Shown one piece after another: positions 52,001 to 64,000 of a DNA stretch of 64,000 nucleotides. This DNA comes from Piromyces finnis. Its lineage: Eukaryota; Neocallimastigomycota; Neocallimastigomycetes; Neocallimastigales; Neocallimastigaceae. Each line of letters begins with the position of its first letter. Position 1 is the first letter of the stretch. A program made the position numbers and the translations under genes. The notes under the pieces were generated by a model. The model was not told the DNA's origin. It worked only from the letters and a program-made list of their open reading frames with translations, and searched no databases. Location: assembly GCA_002104945.1 (NCBI GenBank), contig MCFH01000007.1, positions 273,501-337,500 on the forward strand. Direction: 5' to 3'.

Positions 52001-54247
52001 TGCAATATTTAACAAACTCCATAGTAACTATAAGACTGTTTTTCCCACATATTTTAATATCATTATTAATATTTATTATTTAATTATTTGATTTATAAAA
52101 ATAAAATGTTTTTAATTATATATTAATAATAATTAAAATATGTATAAAATATAAAATATATAGTTCATAATTTAGTATTAATACTTAAAAAATATGTATA
52201 TACCTTATAGGAATTAGATTATTAAATAAAACAATAAAAGTTAAAAATCCTAAAATTACATCTTTCACTGAAAAACTATTATCTTCTTTTGGATGTAAGA
52301 TAACTTTTTCAAATGAATAATTCTAATCAATTGATAATAATTAAAAATATTTATATAAATAATAATTTTATAATTAATAAATATATTTATATATTTTTTG
52401 TTAATAGCGAAATCCTGTTATATATACTTGTCTCATAAAGTAACCAATAGTACATGTTATTGATAATATTAATAATATACCAAAGAGAAAAACAATTTGA
52501 TAATTTGTCATATGCTCTACACTAGTTTTCTTAATTGGTGCTTTACTAATATATATTCATTTATATGATTTTGTTTAAATATTTTGTTTTTTATATTTTT
52601 TAATACAAAGTAAAAAAAATATTAATAAATATATAAATAATAAATATATTTATATTTTTATTATTACTTTGAATTTTTTAATAATTTTGTATTAGGGCCT
52701 GTAGTAATTACAACCCCATATATCCACTGAGTATTTTTTAATTTTGCACCCTATGATTATATATAAATAATTATAGATAGCATATTAATTTAATAATTAA
52801 TATATAATTACATCCATCTGAGAATTTTAATTCTACATAATTAATTTTTATATTTACTCTAAGAAGTAACTGTGTTGGATCAAGTGGATATGATTTATCA
52901 CCCATTATCAAAACACCATCATAATTATATAAACGATTATTAGGTTGTTCAGATTTAATTATTCCTTTTTTACCAATACAAATATATTTATTAATATTTT
53001 ATACAAACATTCGTCTTATAAATTAAAATTAATATTACTTTTAAATATCCTTCATTAATATTATTTTATTTTACCTTGAATTTGGCTTGCTGCTTCTGGT
53101 GTAAGTATTGTTGAAGTTTCTACTAATCCTTGCTTAATCTTCAAGTTTGTTTCACTTTTATTATTATATTAATAAATATTAAAATAAAGTAGAATAATTT
53201 ACATGATAAATTATCAGTAATTAATCAAGCCATAAGAATTTATATACATTGTGTATTTATAAATGAAGTTCAATTAATTAAATATTTATTCAAATATTTT
53301 TATCATAACTATAATAATATTTTAACAATATTTTGTATTTATATATTACCCATCTAAATTACTAGTTTCAATATAACACAATGCATCAGGCTCACTGCTA
53401 CTTAATAAAATTAAATCTGCAGGAAAATAACAGTCATTTTCAACTCTTACAATATCACCAACTTTAACATCATCCCAGGTTTTAACTACAACTTTATTAT
53501 TTTCTATAATTTGAATTTTTCTATTATTAACCTCATTATCACTTTTATGTCTTTTCTATTGAATATATGTTTTAATCAAATAATTATATTTTTTGTTTCC
53601 ATGAATTATTTGAAAAATTTTAGAATGAATTTGTACAAATAATATATTATCAAAATTATAATATTATTAATAAAATATTAATAAAATATATATATTCATA
53701 AGCATTACTGTTGTGCAATTTTAAATATATTTATTAAAAAACTTTTGAAAAATATTAATATCAATTAAATAATAGTTTAAATTACATAATCTTCGAAAAT
53801 TTCTTTTATTGCTGTTACTGCCAATACAAAAGCCAATGGAATTGCGGTAGTCCAACGATTAGTAGGTGATACATTTGGTATTTGCTATATGAAATATATT
53901 TAATAATATTATTAAATTTAAAATAAATTTATATTTGTATTAAATTTTATTATATCTATAATATTACTTGTAATAATGCTGTAAACAAAAAGAACACGTT
54001 GGCATATTTTGAAAATTGTTCTCTCAAGAATTTAAATATAAAAGAACATAATGTATATTTTGAAGTAGAAATATAATTACTTTCCTTTTTATATGTTAAT
54101 AAGTTCTTTTCATTATTATTCAACTATTAATAAAATATAATAAAAAGGTAGTTTTAATATATATCAAAAAATATTTAAATTTGAGTAAATATTTGTATTA
54201 TATATTACATATATAACTCTTTCATTCCCTATATTTCGATTAGACAT
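48355..54247 (-). CDS. DRS2: P4-ATPase phospholipid flippase, Drs2/ATP8A type
   Basis: Twenty-three minus-strand exons give 1147 residues: 54209-54247, 53968-54123, 53786-53884, 53350-53555, 53075-53154, 52858-52964, 52668-52750, 52428-52545, 52204-52322, 51777-52035, 51564-51690, 51397-51473, 51073-51297, 50835-50960, 50636-50746, 50288-50569, 49928-50156, 49680-49861, 49566-49595, 49287-49490, 49024-49166, 48684-48893, 48355-48586. Landmarks: [30 protein letters not shown], phospho-Asp387 in [70 protein letters not shown] and FNNGFSGQ. The C-tail [12 protein letters not shown]...[10 protein letters not shown] matches the Drs2/ATP8A regulatory tail. It moves phosphatidylserine to the cytosolic leaflet in Golgi/endosomal membranes with a Cdc50 partner. 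Exon 19 is only 30 nt. Confidence 0.94.
48966..49022. repeat. Poly(A) plus (TA)n tract in a P4-ATPase intron
   Basis: About 25 A followed by about 16 TA units. On the coding (minus) strand it forms the intron start GTATATAT..., so the donor of that intron sits inside the TA array. Confidence 0.9.
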
Positions 54248-54733
54248 TTTTCTTTTTTTTTAATTTTAAATTAAAATAAACTTCACGTAATAAATATATA
54301 AATATACAATATGTTAATCAAGAAATCCACATGTAATTTTTATGTTTTTTATAATATATATAAAGATCTATTGAGTTTATAAAAAAATTATATATCTAAG
54401 GTAAAACTTATTAAAAATTCAAATATAAGCATTAAATTTAAATCTGTCAATGATGATTTTTTTAATTAAAATATTTAATTATTTGAATTTTAAATGTAAT
54501 ATAATTTAATATATTATAATTATTAAAGTTTATAAAACTAAATAAAAAATTTTATATCCAAAATTTTTTTTTATCTACAATTTTTTCTCTTAATAAAATA
54601 ATTCCTTTCATATTTCAATTTTAGTGTAATATAATTGAACATAAAATAAAAAAAAAAAAAAAAAGAAAAAGAAACATTAATAAATAAATAAATAAATAAA
54701 TAAAAGGAAAGGAAATTAATAATTATTATTTAA

Positions 54734-54783
<50 letters not shown>

Positions 54784-56413
54784 TGGTCGAATTTACTTTT
54801 TCTTTTTATATTATTATAACATATTGAGATAAATTAATAAAATTAATTATTAATATTAAATAAAAAATCAACAAAAGAAGATATTTAATAATAACATTAT
54901 AATGAACATAGGCTTTATATATATATATAATACATATGTATATATTATATATTTTATTATTTGATATAAATAATATTAATAAATATAAATTTTATAATTT
55001 AATATTTATTAATTTAATATTTATTTTTTTTTCCTCAATATGTTTTATTATAAACTATTTTTTTTTCTTCATAATTTTTAATTTTTGATTTTAAATAATT
55101 TTAAATAATTACTGCTGCTTTTTTCATTAACAAAATCATATGTTGAAAATATGATATTTTTTTATTTTGTAAATCTTTATTTTAAATATTTTTTAATACC
55201 TTTTTTTTTTGTTTTTTGAAATATTTTCAATATTTTTTTTCGACATATTTTTTTTTATTTTTTGTTTTATATTTTTCTTTCTTTTTTTTTTTTTTTTTTA
55301 ATATTATTATTATTTCTTATTATTTGTTCTTTTCCTTTTTAATGAAGCTGTTATTTACTAAAATATGTTATTATATATATCTTGTTTTGTTTAAAAAAAA
55401 TATAATTATTATACTATTCATTGTTCTGTATAATAAAAATAAATTTAACCATAGTTTACTTAAAAAATATTTTGTATATTTTTTCTTTCTAGTAAAAAAA
55501 AAAAAAAGGAAATATTGGATAAATTTTATAAAGTAAAAAGAAAAATAAAATCTATTTTTTCTTCTCCTTTTCTTTTTAAATTTTTTACCTTTTTTTTTCC
55601 TATGGGAATTAAAATTATATTATTATTTTTCCTTATTTTTTTAATTAATAATAAAATTTATTTGTAATTTTTTTATATTTAAATAAAAATTAACTGTGAG
55701 ATATTTTTCCTTTTTTTTAATTGATTTTAAAATGTAATTATTAAATTGAATTTTTGAATGAATTTTCTTTAAACATTCATTCTTTATCTATTTATTTTAA
55801 GTATATTAGTTTAATTAAAGTTTTTTATTACTTTTATTTTTACTGTAGCTTTAATCAGATATATAAAAGTAATAAATTGAACTATACAATTGAACTACTA
55901 TTTAAAATATTTAAAATTAAATAATAAAATTTTATTTAGGAAAAATGCTTTCTCTTAAATAATGTAAGAAAAATTGTTTAAAATATTTAAATAAATCTAA
56001 TAGAATATTTTTAATTATTTAACTAAATAAATATATGTAATTAAAAAAAAATTTATAAACCTAATAAAAAATAACTTTAAACCTTTTTGTCTTAAAAATA
56101 ATATACATATATATATATGATACTATTTTATATGGATAAAAAAGATAATATTAATTATGATAGATTAAAATAATATTGATAAAGTATTAAAATATATTTA
56201 TTTTTCCTAGAAATTATAATAATAAAAAGATATAAAATTAATTAATTACTAATTAAAATATAGAATAAAATATTTAATTTCTCAGATTTAAAAACTATCC
56301 AAAAATTTAATTGATTAATAATTTTATTTTTCAAATAATTATAGTATAAGCAAAATTTACTTTTTCCCCTTAGATTAGTTGCTTCTAGATGGTTGATCAA
56401 TTCAAGGTATTAT
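54248..56413. other. 2.2 kb spacer, P4-ATPase promoter side
   Basis: No coding signal. Contains (AAT)n at 54736-54780, poly(T)-rich stretches at 55020-55330 and many homopolymers. ORFs here are low-complexity Phe/Ile artefacts. Confidence 0.5.
54736..54780. repeat. (AAT)n microsatellite
   Basis: About 15 AAT units. Confidence 0.9.
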
Positions 56414-59400
56414 TTAATTAATATCTTTATATAAAGCTTTAGTTCTTGAAAATGCTTTGCATTCTCTTATAAATTCATCTATGTTGTTCTTGTTAATGAA
56501 ATTTTCTTCCTTTAATATTTTAAGGATATCAACAAACATTCCTTTAATAATAAGTATTAAATAAAAAAATTAATAATTAATAATTTAGTAAGAAATAATA
56601 AAGCTATATAAAATATTACTAGTTTTTTTATTTAATTTAAACCTACCATCTAATCTCTTTCTAAGGAAAATTGGTTCAATTGCCTTTAAGACATTGGTTT
56701 TAGCTTCATCTTTAGAGACAAATGTATTTATAAGAGGTAAGACATTCTTAATGTATTCCTTTTGTTTTTCACTTTCTGTAATATTTTTAATAGCTAAATC
56801 ATTTGCAATAATTTGTGAGATAGAACGTCCAAATTCATCGGAATCTTTAATAAATTGATTAAATGAAGAATTAATGAAATTAAGGGTTTCAGCAGTTGGG
56901 TCAACACCAATTCTCTTTATTAACTCTTCGAATTCATTATTATATCTTGAAATGCATTCAAGGTTGTGTTCTTTAACCCAATTAACCATAAGAACAATAT
57001 CAAGTTTATCATACCAGTACTTTTGTAAATCAACATTAATGCTTCTGAATGAATCAACAAAATCCTTTTCATTTGTCAATTTTTTGGTTTCTCCTAAAAC
57101 ACTACCTGCAAGTTTGGCTGCAGGTGGAATACCAGCTCTTTTACAATCTTCAGCATCCTTTATTTTATCACAAATCTTATCCATATCATTTAAGGAAAGA
57201 GCTTTAATATCAATTAACTTTGAAATGAAAATACCATAGAATTTGTAAATACCTGGAATATCAAAAAGCATTTCTTCAATAAATTCAGCATTTTCTTCAA
57301 TTTCCTTAAGAATAATATCTGATGATAAAATGTCTTTCTTATATAACTCAACAATTAATTCAGCTGCAGATTCAATGTCATTTTCTTTTGCATCAGCATA
57401 TTTATCTATGAAGTTCTTTATAATATATTTATTGTACTCATTTGTACCAATTTCTTTAATGCTTAATAATGCTTCTTCTAAGTTTCTTTGACTTACGAAT
57501 TCCTTAAAGGTATTTTCAATTCTTTTCTTAGCTTTTTCTTCATCCATCTTTGGTATTTCTTTATTTATTTCTGCTGGTTCAGAAACCATATCTTTATGTT
57601 CTTCTTCATTTAATGCATCAAAAATATTAGTACTTTGAACTTTAAGTGGTGATTCATTATTGGTCAAAGTAGATTGACGATTTATAGATTCAACACTATT
57701 ATCTCTACTTCCACTGTTTTGCTTAACAAAACGACCATTCTTACCACCTTGTGGTCCTAAAAATTGGTTAGAAATACTACCATTATGTTGAATTTTACCA
57801 AATGAATTTAATTCATTCTTTTCTAATTTATTGTTGTTAGCTCTTAAAATCATACTTTCACGCATACTTTCACTTCTTCTAGAACCGCGACGATCAGATC
57901 TATTACTGTTACTTCTACCACTACCAGATCTACTGCTATTTCTTTGAATTTCTTGTTCTTTAAGTTCTTTTTCAGCTTCTTTATGAATTTCAGCAATAGT
58001 CTTTGGTCCATTATCCTTAGACTTCCACTTGTTCTTTCTTAATTCAATAATATCCATTAACATGAATCTCATTCTACTTGGGAAAGCCTTATTCTTAGAA
58101 AGGCTATTCATATCACTAAAGTATCTGTTCCATTCTTTACTCCATTCTTTTAAAGTTTCATTATCCTTTTCGATAGCAATTAATTGATTTTCAACCTTAT
58201 TACCAACAGTTCTAAATAAGAAGCATAAACATTCAACACTTTCTTCATCTGGACTTTTTAATTGATTAAACAAAGTCCAGAAACAAAAACGAATAATTTT
58301 TTGTGTAATCATTTGACACATGTAGAGTTCACCAATGAAACGAATGTTACCAAGAGAACGACGCTTCTTTTTAGTACGTTCAGATTGCTTCTTTGAATAC
58401 TCTAATTTTTCTTCATCAGTCATTTGAGCAACTGGTTTTTCATCTTCATCTCCATCACTCCATCTATTATCCTTGTTATTTTCAAATTCTTCTTGACAAC
58501 GATTTAACATTAATTTTCTGAAAACATTATTATTAGTATTCTTTATATTAACCCATTCTTGCTTCTTTGGTAATTCTTCATTAATATATTGACACAATTT
58601 AGCATATAAACTACCAAAGTTTGGTTCATCAATAGCTTTATCAAAAATTTCTTTTATAATTCCTTTAAGAGTTTCTTCATCCTTAATACCAATATCAACA
58701 ATTTGATCAGCAAGAATCTTGAACTTTTCTAAAGTTAATTTATTAAGAATACCCTTAACCTTACGAAGCTTAATTTCAAGATCTTCAGAATTCTTTTCAC
58801 TTGGTTTAACCATTTTCCAAGCATTTTCAGACTTTTCTAATGGTTTAACTGGTGGAAGGATTTCTTGTTGTTGTTGTTGTTTACGAGAGAATGATCTTCC
58901 CATACCTCTACGTGAAGATTGATTAGATTCGTTTCTTTTGCCCATCTTACTTTGACGTTTATTTTGACTATTACTACGTTCATTTTGGTTACTTTTATTG
59001 TTATTGCCATTGTTATTATTTTCATTATTATTATTATTAAAGTTTTTGCCCTTCTTATTATTTTGATTGTTACCCTTGTTTTGATAATTATTCTTCTTTG
59101 ATTTTTCTGGAGTTGCATTAATACTGTCATAAATAAATTTTATATCAATAGATTTTCTTGGGCATAATTCCTTAAAAAGCATAATAAAAGCGGAAGTATA
59201 CTTAATAAATTTGTCTTTAACAACAGGTAATTCTACATTTTCTGGATACTTAACATTTTCGAATGATTGAATTTCTATTTTATTTTCGTATTTACTATCA
59301 TCCATTGGTCTTTGATTAATAATTTCTTCAATATTTGGTTGTGGTTGTTGTTTTTGTTTTTGTTGATTTTTGTTCTTATCAGACTTTTTGTTGTTATTTT

Positions 59401-60704
59401 GATTATTACCATTATTACCATTATTGTTATTTTGTGATTTATTTGATTGTATCTCATTATTATTTATAACTTCACTTTTAACATCATCTTGTTCTTCTTC
59501 AATATCAGAAGATTCAACCACTGTTTCAGTATTATCAGATTCAGCAACTTGAGAAGCTTCTAATGGAGTATTATTAGTATCTACAACATCATTTACAGGT
59601 GTTTCAGTACCAGTAACAGTAGATTCTTGAGTTGTTGAAGCTACAGCTGGAATTGTTTGAGTTTTTGGAGTACTAACAGAAGGTTCAGCTGTTATTTTAA
59701 TTTTTTGATTTGTGTTAGGATCAATAATATCAATTGCACTAGACTTCTTTTTAACAATATCAATAGATTTCTTTGGTGCATTAAATTCTTCATTTTTATT
59801 AATTGGACTAATACCAGTGTTCCATTTATTAACTGGACTGCCAATTGGTCTTTGTATTTTTTGAATACTATCTGGATTTGTACCTTGTGAGTATCTATTA
59901 TAATTGTAACCTCCATAGTTGCTACTACGTGTTGGACTGAATGCACCAGGACTAGTTGGTGGTCTACTACCTCTATTGGTTGGACTAATTTGAATACTTC
60001 TTGGGCTGAAACCTTGATTTTGGTATTCGCCCTGTGAATATCTATTGGACTTCATTGCACCATATTTTGGACTATGACTGCCACTACTAAAAACACCACT
60101 ATTTCTTTCCTGTTATAATTTTATTTTTGATTTTTATTTTTATTTCAAATATATACATTTTTTATTAATAAAAAATCTTTTAAAGTTTCAATTTTGCTTC
60201 AATTAAATATTACATTTTATTATATATTATATTATATAAAATTTATAAATTTATTATTTTTATATTAATTTTTACCTTTCTAAAATTACTATTCATACCC
60301 ATATTATTCATTCCGTTCATTTTTTGTGAACCGAAAGAATATGAATGTTTAATATCCTATTTTATTATTTAATTCATTTAAATTTAGAAATAGTTATATG
60401 ATAATTCTAAATTAATAATTTACAAAAACTTACTGAAGTATCTTCTAAGTCACCAAAACCACCACCATTGTACTTGACTATTTTCAAGTTTTATTTATAT
60501 ATTTTATTTATTAAATTATTAAATTAAAATAATAAAAACAATTATGCAATTCAATTTATCATATTATTTACCTTCTTTAGCACTACGACTTCTCATAATA
60601 TTATTTTCATATTTTGGAACATCATTTCTCAATTCAGTATTAATTGACTTTCTATTATTATCTTGCATATTTCTTTTAAATGAATTAGAATTTTGTAAAG
60701 ACAT
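56414..60704 (-). CDS. Translation initiation factor eIF4G
   Basis: Five minus-strand exons give 1282 residues: 60572-60704, 60434-60477, 60276-60356, 56647-60109, 56414-56541. The N-terminus is disordered, rich in Ser, Asn, Gln and Arg. An eIF4E-binding-like segment YTSAFIMLF is encoded near 59170-59205. The MIF4G domain opens LTLEKFKILADQIVDIG and includes LYAKLCQYINEE and KLMLNRCQEEFE. An Arg/Ser-rich linker (RNSSRSGSGRSNSNR) follows, then an MA3 domain (EEALLSIKEIGTNEYNKYII) and a C-terminal helical region. eIF4G is the scaffold joining eIF4E at the cap to eIF4A and the 43S complex. The MA3 domain, absent from budding yeast eIF4G, gives an animal-like layout. The last small exon is supported by phase only. 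Confidence 0.92.
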
Positions 60705-62445
60705 TTTTTTTTGGTTTAATAAAATATTTAAAATATAAAATATAAAAAAATAAAAAAAACTCTTGAATTTAAAAACATAAAATATATTTCTATTAATAAA
60801 ACATTTATTTATCATTTTGTCTTATAATTTATATTGTATTTACCTATGTAGATTTATTTAAAACTTTGCTAAATTTAAAAAAAAAATAACTTATATTTTA
60901 TGAAAAAAGAAGAAAAAAAAAAAAGAAAACCTATTTATTTATTTACATTTTTTTTTTTTTTAATTTATATATTTAATTATATTTTTATTAATATTAATAA
61001 TAATAAAAAGAATAATTATATTAAAAATAATAATTAGATTAGTAAGTTGATTACATGTTATATTTTTTGAAATAAAATAAGAATTATTTGTTAAAGTATT
61101 TCAATAAAAGATAAAAAATTTAATACAAAGATAAAAAAATTTATTTTTTTTACGTAAATACTTTCAATTTAAATTAAAATATTATTATAAATTTAACTAA
61201 ATTTATAATAATTAAATAATCCATATATTTTTTTTTAAATTATTTGCTTTATAAATATTCAATCTACTAATTTGAAATGATAATATATAATATAAAAAGT
61301 ATAATATTTTACATCGAACTTCATTTATTCCAATCTCTTAATTTAATATTAATGCATATTAATTATTTCTTTTTCTATTTTATAAGTAAATTTTTGAATT
61401 TCTAATTAAAATTGACTTTAGCGAAAAATAATATTTACCAGCTATTTAAATTATTTCAATAATTATAATATTATAATGGTTCTTCTTTAACTTTTTTCCC
61501 TTTTTTTAAAAATTTTTTTTGTGCAAAAAAAAAAAAAAAAATTCCTGTATTTAAAAAAAATTCATATATCTGGTTATTTTTTTTTTTTAATTTATATAAA
61601 CCATTTATATTGAATTAATTGTTAATATATATAACTTGAATAATTATTTATTGGTTAATAATATATATTTTTACAATAATATATTCCAATAAAATATATC
61701 AATTCTATTTAAAAAATCTTCGATAAAAAAAATAAAAATTTTGAAAAATTATATACTTTATTATATTACATTACATTATATCAATATATAAAAATTATAA
61801 AGAAGTTTTAAAAATTTTAGATACATTTATATGTTACGATTTATTATATTATATTTGATTTATATTTAATCTATAATATTTTATTTTCATTTTTATTTGA
61901 TATACATAAAAAAAAAAAAAAAAAAGAACTAATTGATTAATTAATATATTACAGTAAATTAAAATGATATAAAATGAAGTATTGTATAAATAATTTTTAT
62001 ATATTAAATTATACTGAATAATTTCTATTTAAAAAAAAAAAATTGAAATTATTTTGACGAATCATTTTTAAGTAAACTTTAATTCTTTTTAAAAATATAA
62101 TTAAAATAAAAACTATATATTTTAATAAATCAAATGAACTTGATTTAAATTAGCCAATCACTAACATATTTTATATTCATCATATTAACATTACTAAATC
62201 ATGTGTATTAATAGATTTATAAAATAATTAATTGATAAAAGGAAATAAAAAGTGTATCTTTTGATAAATTGTCTCTTATTTAAAATTATTATCTCATACG
62301 GAATCCATATGATTTTATGAATGTGTATTATAAATTTTAGATCTATGATTAAAATACATAAATTAAATTAATGCTTTTTTTATTAGGTATAAAAATTTAA
62401 AATACAATAAAACTACTAAATCAAAATTAATTTTAAAAAAAAAAA
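60705..62445. promoter_or_regulatory. Divergent spacer, eIF4G / TPR-like gene
   Basis: 1.7 kb of A/T-rich DNA between divergent starts, with purine runs at 60901-60930 and several poly(A)/poly(T) tracts (60950-60961, 61525-61540, 61908-61925). No coding or RNA signal. Confidence 0.45.
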
Positions 62446-64000
62446 ATGAACAGATATAGAAATAATAAAGGAAACGATAAGAAAAAAAAATTAGGAAATA
62501 AAAAATCTTCTGCTGATATCAAAAAAACCTTTAGCGAATTAATAGAAGGTAAGAAATATTATAATTATATATATATATAGAAGTAACTAAAAATGTATTA
62601 TATTTCTCTTTTGTAGAGGCAATTGAACAAGAAGAAAAAGGTATTTTAATAAATTTATAATATTTATTTATTTGTATATACTTCAGTTAAATCTAGTATA
62701 TATACATTTTTTGTTTTTATATACAAAATTAATGTAATATATAAAAAATAAAATAATAATAATAGGTGAAAGATATGGAGATGGAAAAAAAGCAAGAAGA
62801 TTTTATGAAACTGCATGTGATCTCTACGAAAAAGCACACAATAAAGAAAAACAAGACTTTACATGTTTATATAATTGGTAATTATTAATTTTAAAAGTAG
62901 AATTATAAAATTTAAAAAGTATAAATAAAAAATAAATATTTAAATTTTTCATATATGTTTTCAAAATAATAATATATATTTTGTATCTTATCTATTTTAT
63001 CCATAAATATATAAATCAATATAAACATTATACAAAATTAACTTTATAATTAACTAAATTACTAAATATAATTAACTTTACTTCAAATAATAAAATTTGT
63101 AATAAAATTTATATTTGGTGTCATTATTACTAAACATAAAATAATAAAACAATAACTGAACAATTTACAAAAAATATATATATATTAATATTATTTTTAA
63201 AAATTATTGTTCAAAAAAAATAATCAAAATGAAAAATATATATATTATTTAATTATTTATTATCAAAAAAAAAAATAACGATAATAGGGCTAGAGTTACC
63301 TATTTATTAGCCACCTTTTCAAAACCATCTTTCAGTACACAAAAGAAAATTAATTTGTTGCAATTAGCTATTGAACGTTTTCGTAATGCGCTAAATTTAT
63401 ATCCAAAAGCTCTTGATGCTATGTTTAATTTAAAGCAAGCATTATCTAGTTTTGGTGAAATTTGTTTAGACGAAGTTTCAGAGCAAGCTGCACTTCCATT
63501 TTTTAAGGAAGCTTGTGAACTAGGTGATAAAGTTTTTACTCTTCAAGAAGAACTTTTCAATTCAAACATTAAAAATGATTCCGACTGTTCTTGTCATGAT
63601 CATGAACAAGATAGTTGTACTACCATAATTAATAAAAATGAAGAACTATATGATGAAGAAAGTGATGCAATTACCATCAATTCATTAATTGAAACATTAA
63701 CTACTAGTGCAGAAGATTTAAATAATCTTTCCTCAATTACTGATGATATAAAAGAATCTGAAAATTTATTCAATAAGGCTATAGAAAAATTAAAAAAAGC
63801 TGAAGAATTAGCTCAAAAATCTGACCATAAAGCAAATAATGAAGATGATGAAGAAATTGATTTAAACTCCATAGATTCAGCATATGCAACAATTCTTTCT
63901 AGTAGAGGTGAACATCTTTTTAATAACTTAGGAATTTTTGATGCTATGTATTTCGAAAGTGCCTTAGATCATCAAAATAAGGTTATTAAGCGTATACCAG
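62446..64000 (+). CDS. TPR-like protein, cut by the window edge
   Basis: Partial gene with exons 62446-62548, 62617-62640, 62766-62877 and 63288 onward, open at 64000. The N-terminus is short and lysine-rich (MNRYRNNKGNDKKKK). It is followed by helices such as GERYGDGKKARRFYETACDL and IERFRNALNLYPKALDAMF, spaced like tetratricopeptide repeats. A Cys/His cluster CSCHDHEQDSC (about 63590-63620) and acidic linkers follow, then SSRGEHLFNNLGIFDAMYFE. I do not recognise the specific gene. Exon 2 is only 24 nt and the third intron is 410 bases. A scaffold or chaperone-adaptor role is only suggested by the TPR-like pattern. Confidence 0.7.

Noticed and set aside
55216-55536. 106-codon Phe-rich ORF
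   Set aside because: Low-complexity translation of T-rich spacer with no homology-like pattern or codon bias.
59692-59946. Overlapping ORFs inside eIF4G
   Set aside because: Other-frame shadows of the low-complexity N-terminal domain.

Overview
The window looks like nuclear DNA of a flagellated, extremely AT-rich fungus, most likely an anaerobic gut fungus (Neocallimastigomycota). Four things point there: non-coding DNA that is almost only A and T with many homopolymers and microsatellites; short AT-rich introns and Asn-rich proteins; a GC-richer, intronless, secreted GH3 beta-glucosidase; and a fungal class IV chitin synthase next to a kinesin-2 accessory subunit (KAP3), which implies a flagellated zoospore. 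The taxon is inferred, not proven.

Layout. 0.5-2.9 kb: GH3 beta-glucosidase. 3.3-11 kb: a transposon graveyard with two 3' LINE scraps, one near-complete LINE with two frameshifts, its poly(A) tail, another LINE scrap, and a decayed Ty1/copia pol relic. 11.7-15.2 kb: Miro/GEM1 GTPase in 15 exons. 15.8-18.0 kb (minus): DBP3-type DEAD-box helicase. 18.7-25.0 kb: two tandem paralogous type I membrane proteins. 25.5-27.5 kb: a possible solo LTR and a second, internally deleted LINE. 29.4-34.6 kb: chitin synthase. 35.2-38.6 kb (minus): KAP3. 39.9-40.7 kb (minus): cyclophilin. 41.1-42.0 kb: TATDN3-like hydrolase. 42.4-44.0 kb: secreted CotH kinase. 44.7-47.8 kb: RIC8. 48.4-54.2 kb (minus): DRS2-type P4-ATPase in 23 exons. 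56.4-60.7 kb (minus): eIF4G. 62.4 kb to the edge: a partial, probably TPR-like protein.

I rebuilt the multi-exon genes by hand from splice signals, codon phase and recognised family sequence. In every complete spliced gene the exon lengths sum to a whole number of codons, which supports the models. About 80 introns were placed. All but one are GT-AG. The exception, in RIC8, runs from ATATCC to AC with a TTCTTAAC branch-like element 13 nt from its end, the signature of a U12 (minor spliceosome) AT-AC intron. This is the most notable signal in the window.

The genes do not form one pathway. They are mostly eukaryotic housekeeping genes (translation initiation, ribosome biogenesis, G-alpha signalling, lipid flipping, organelle and ciliary motility, wall synthesis), mixed with secreted lifestyle genes (beta-glucosidase, CotH kinase, paired membrane proteins) and retroelement debris.
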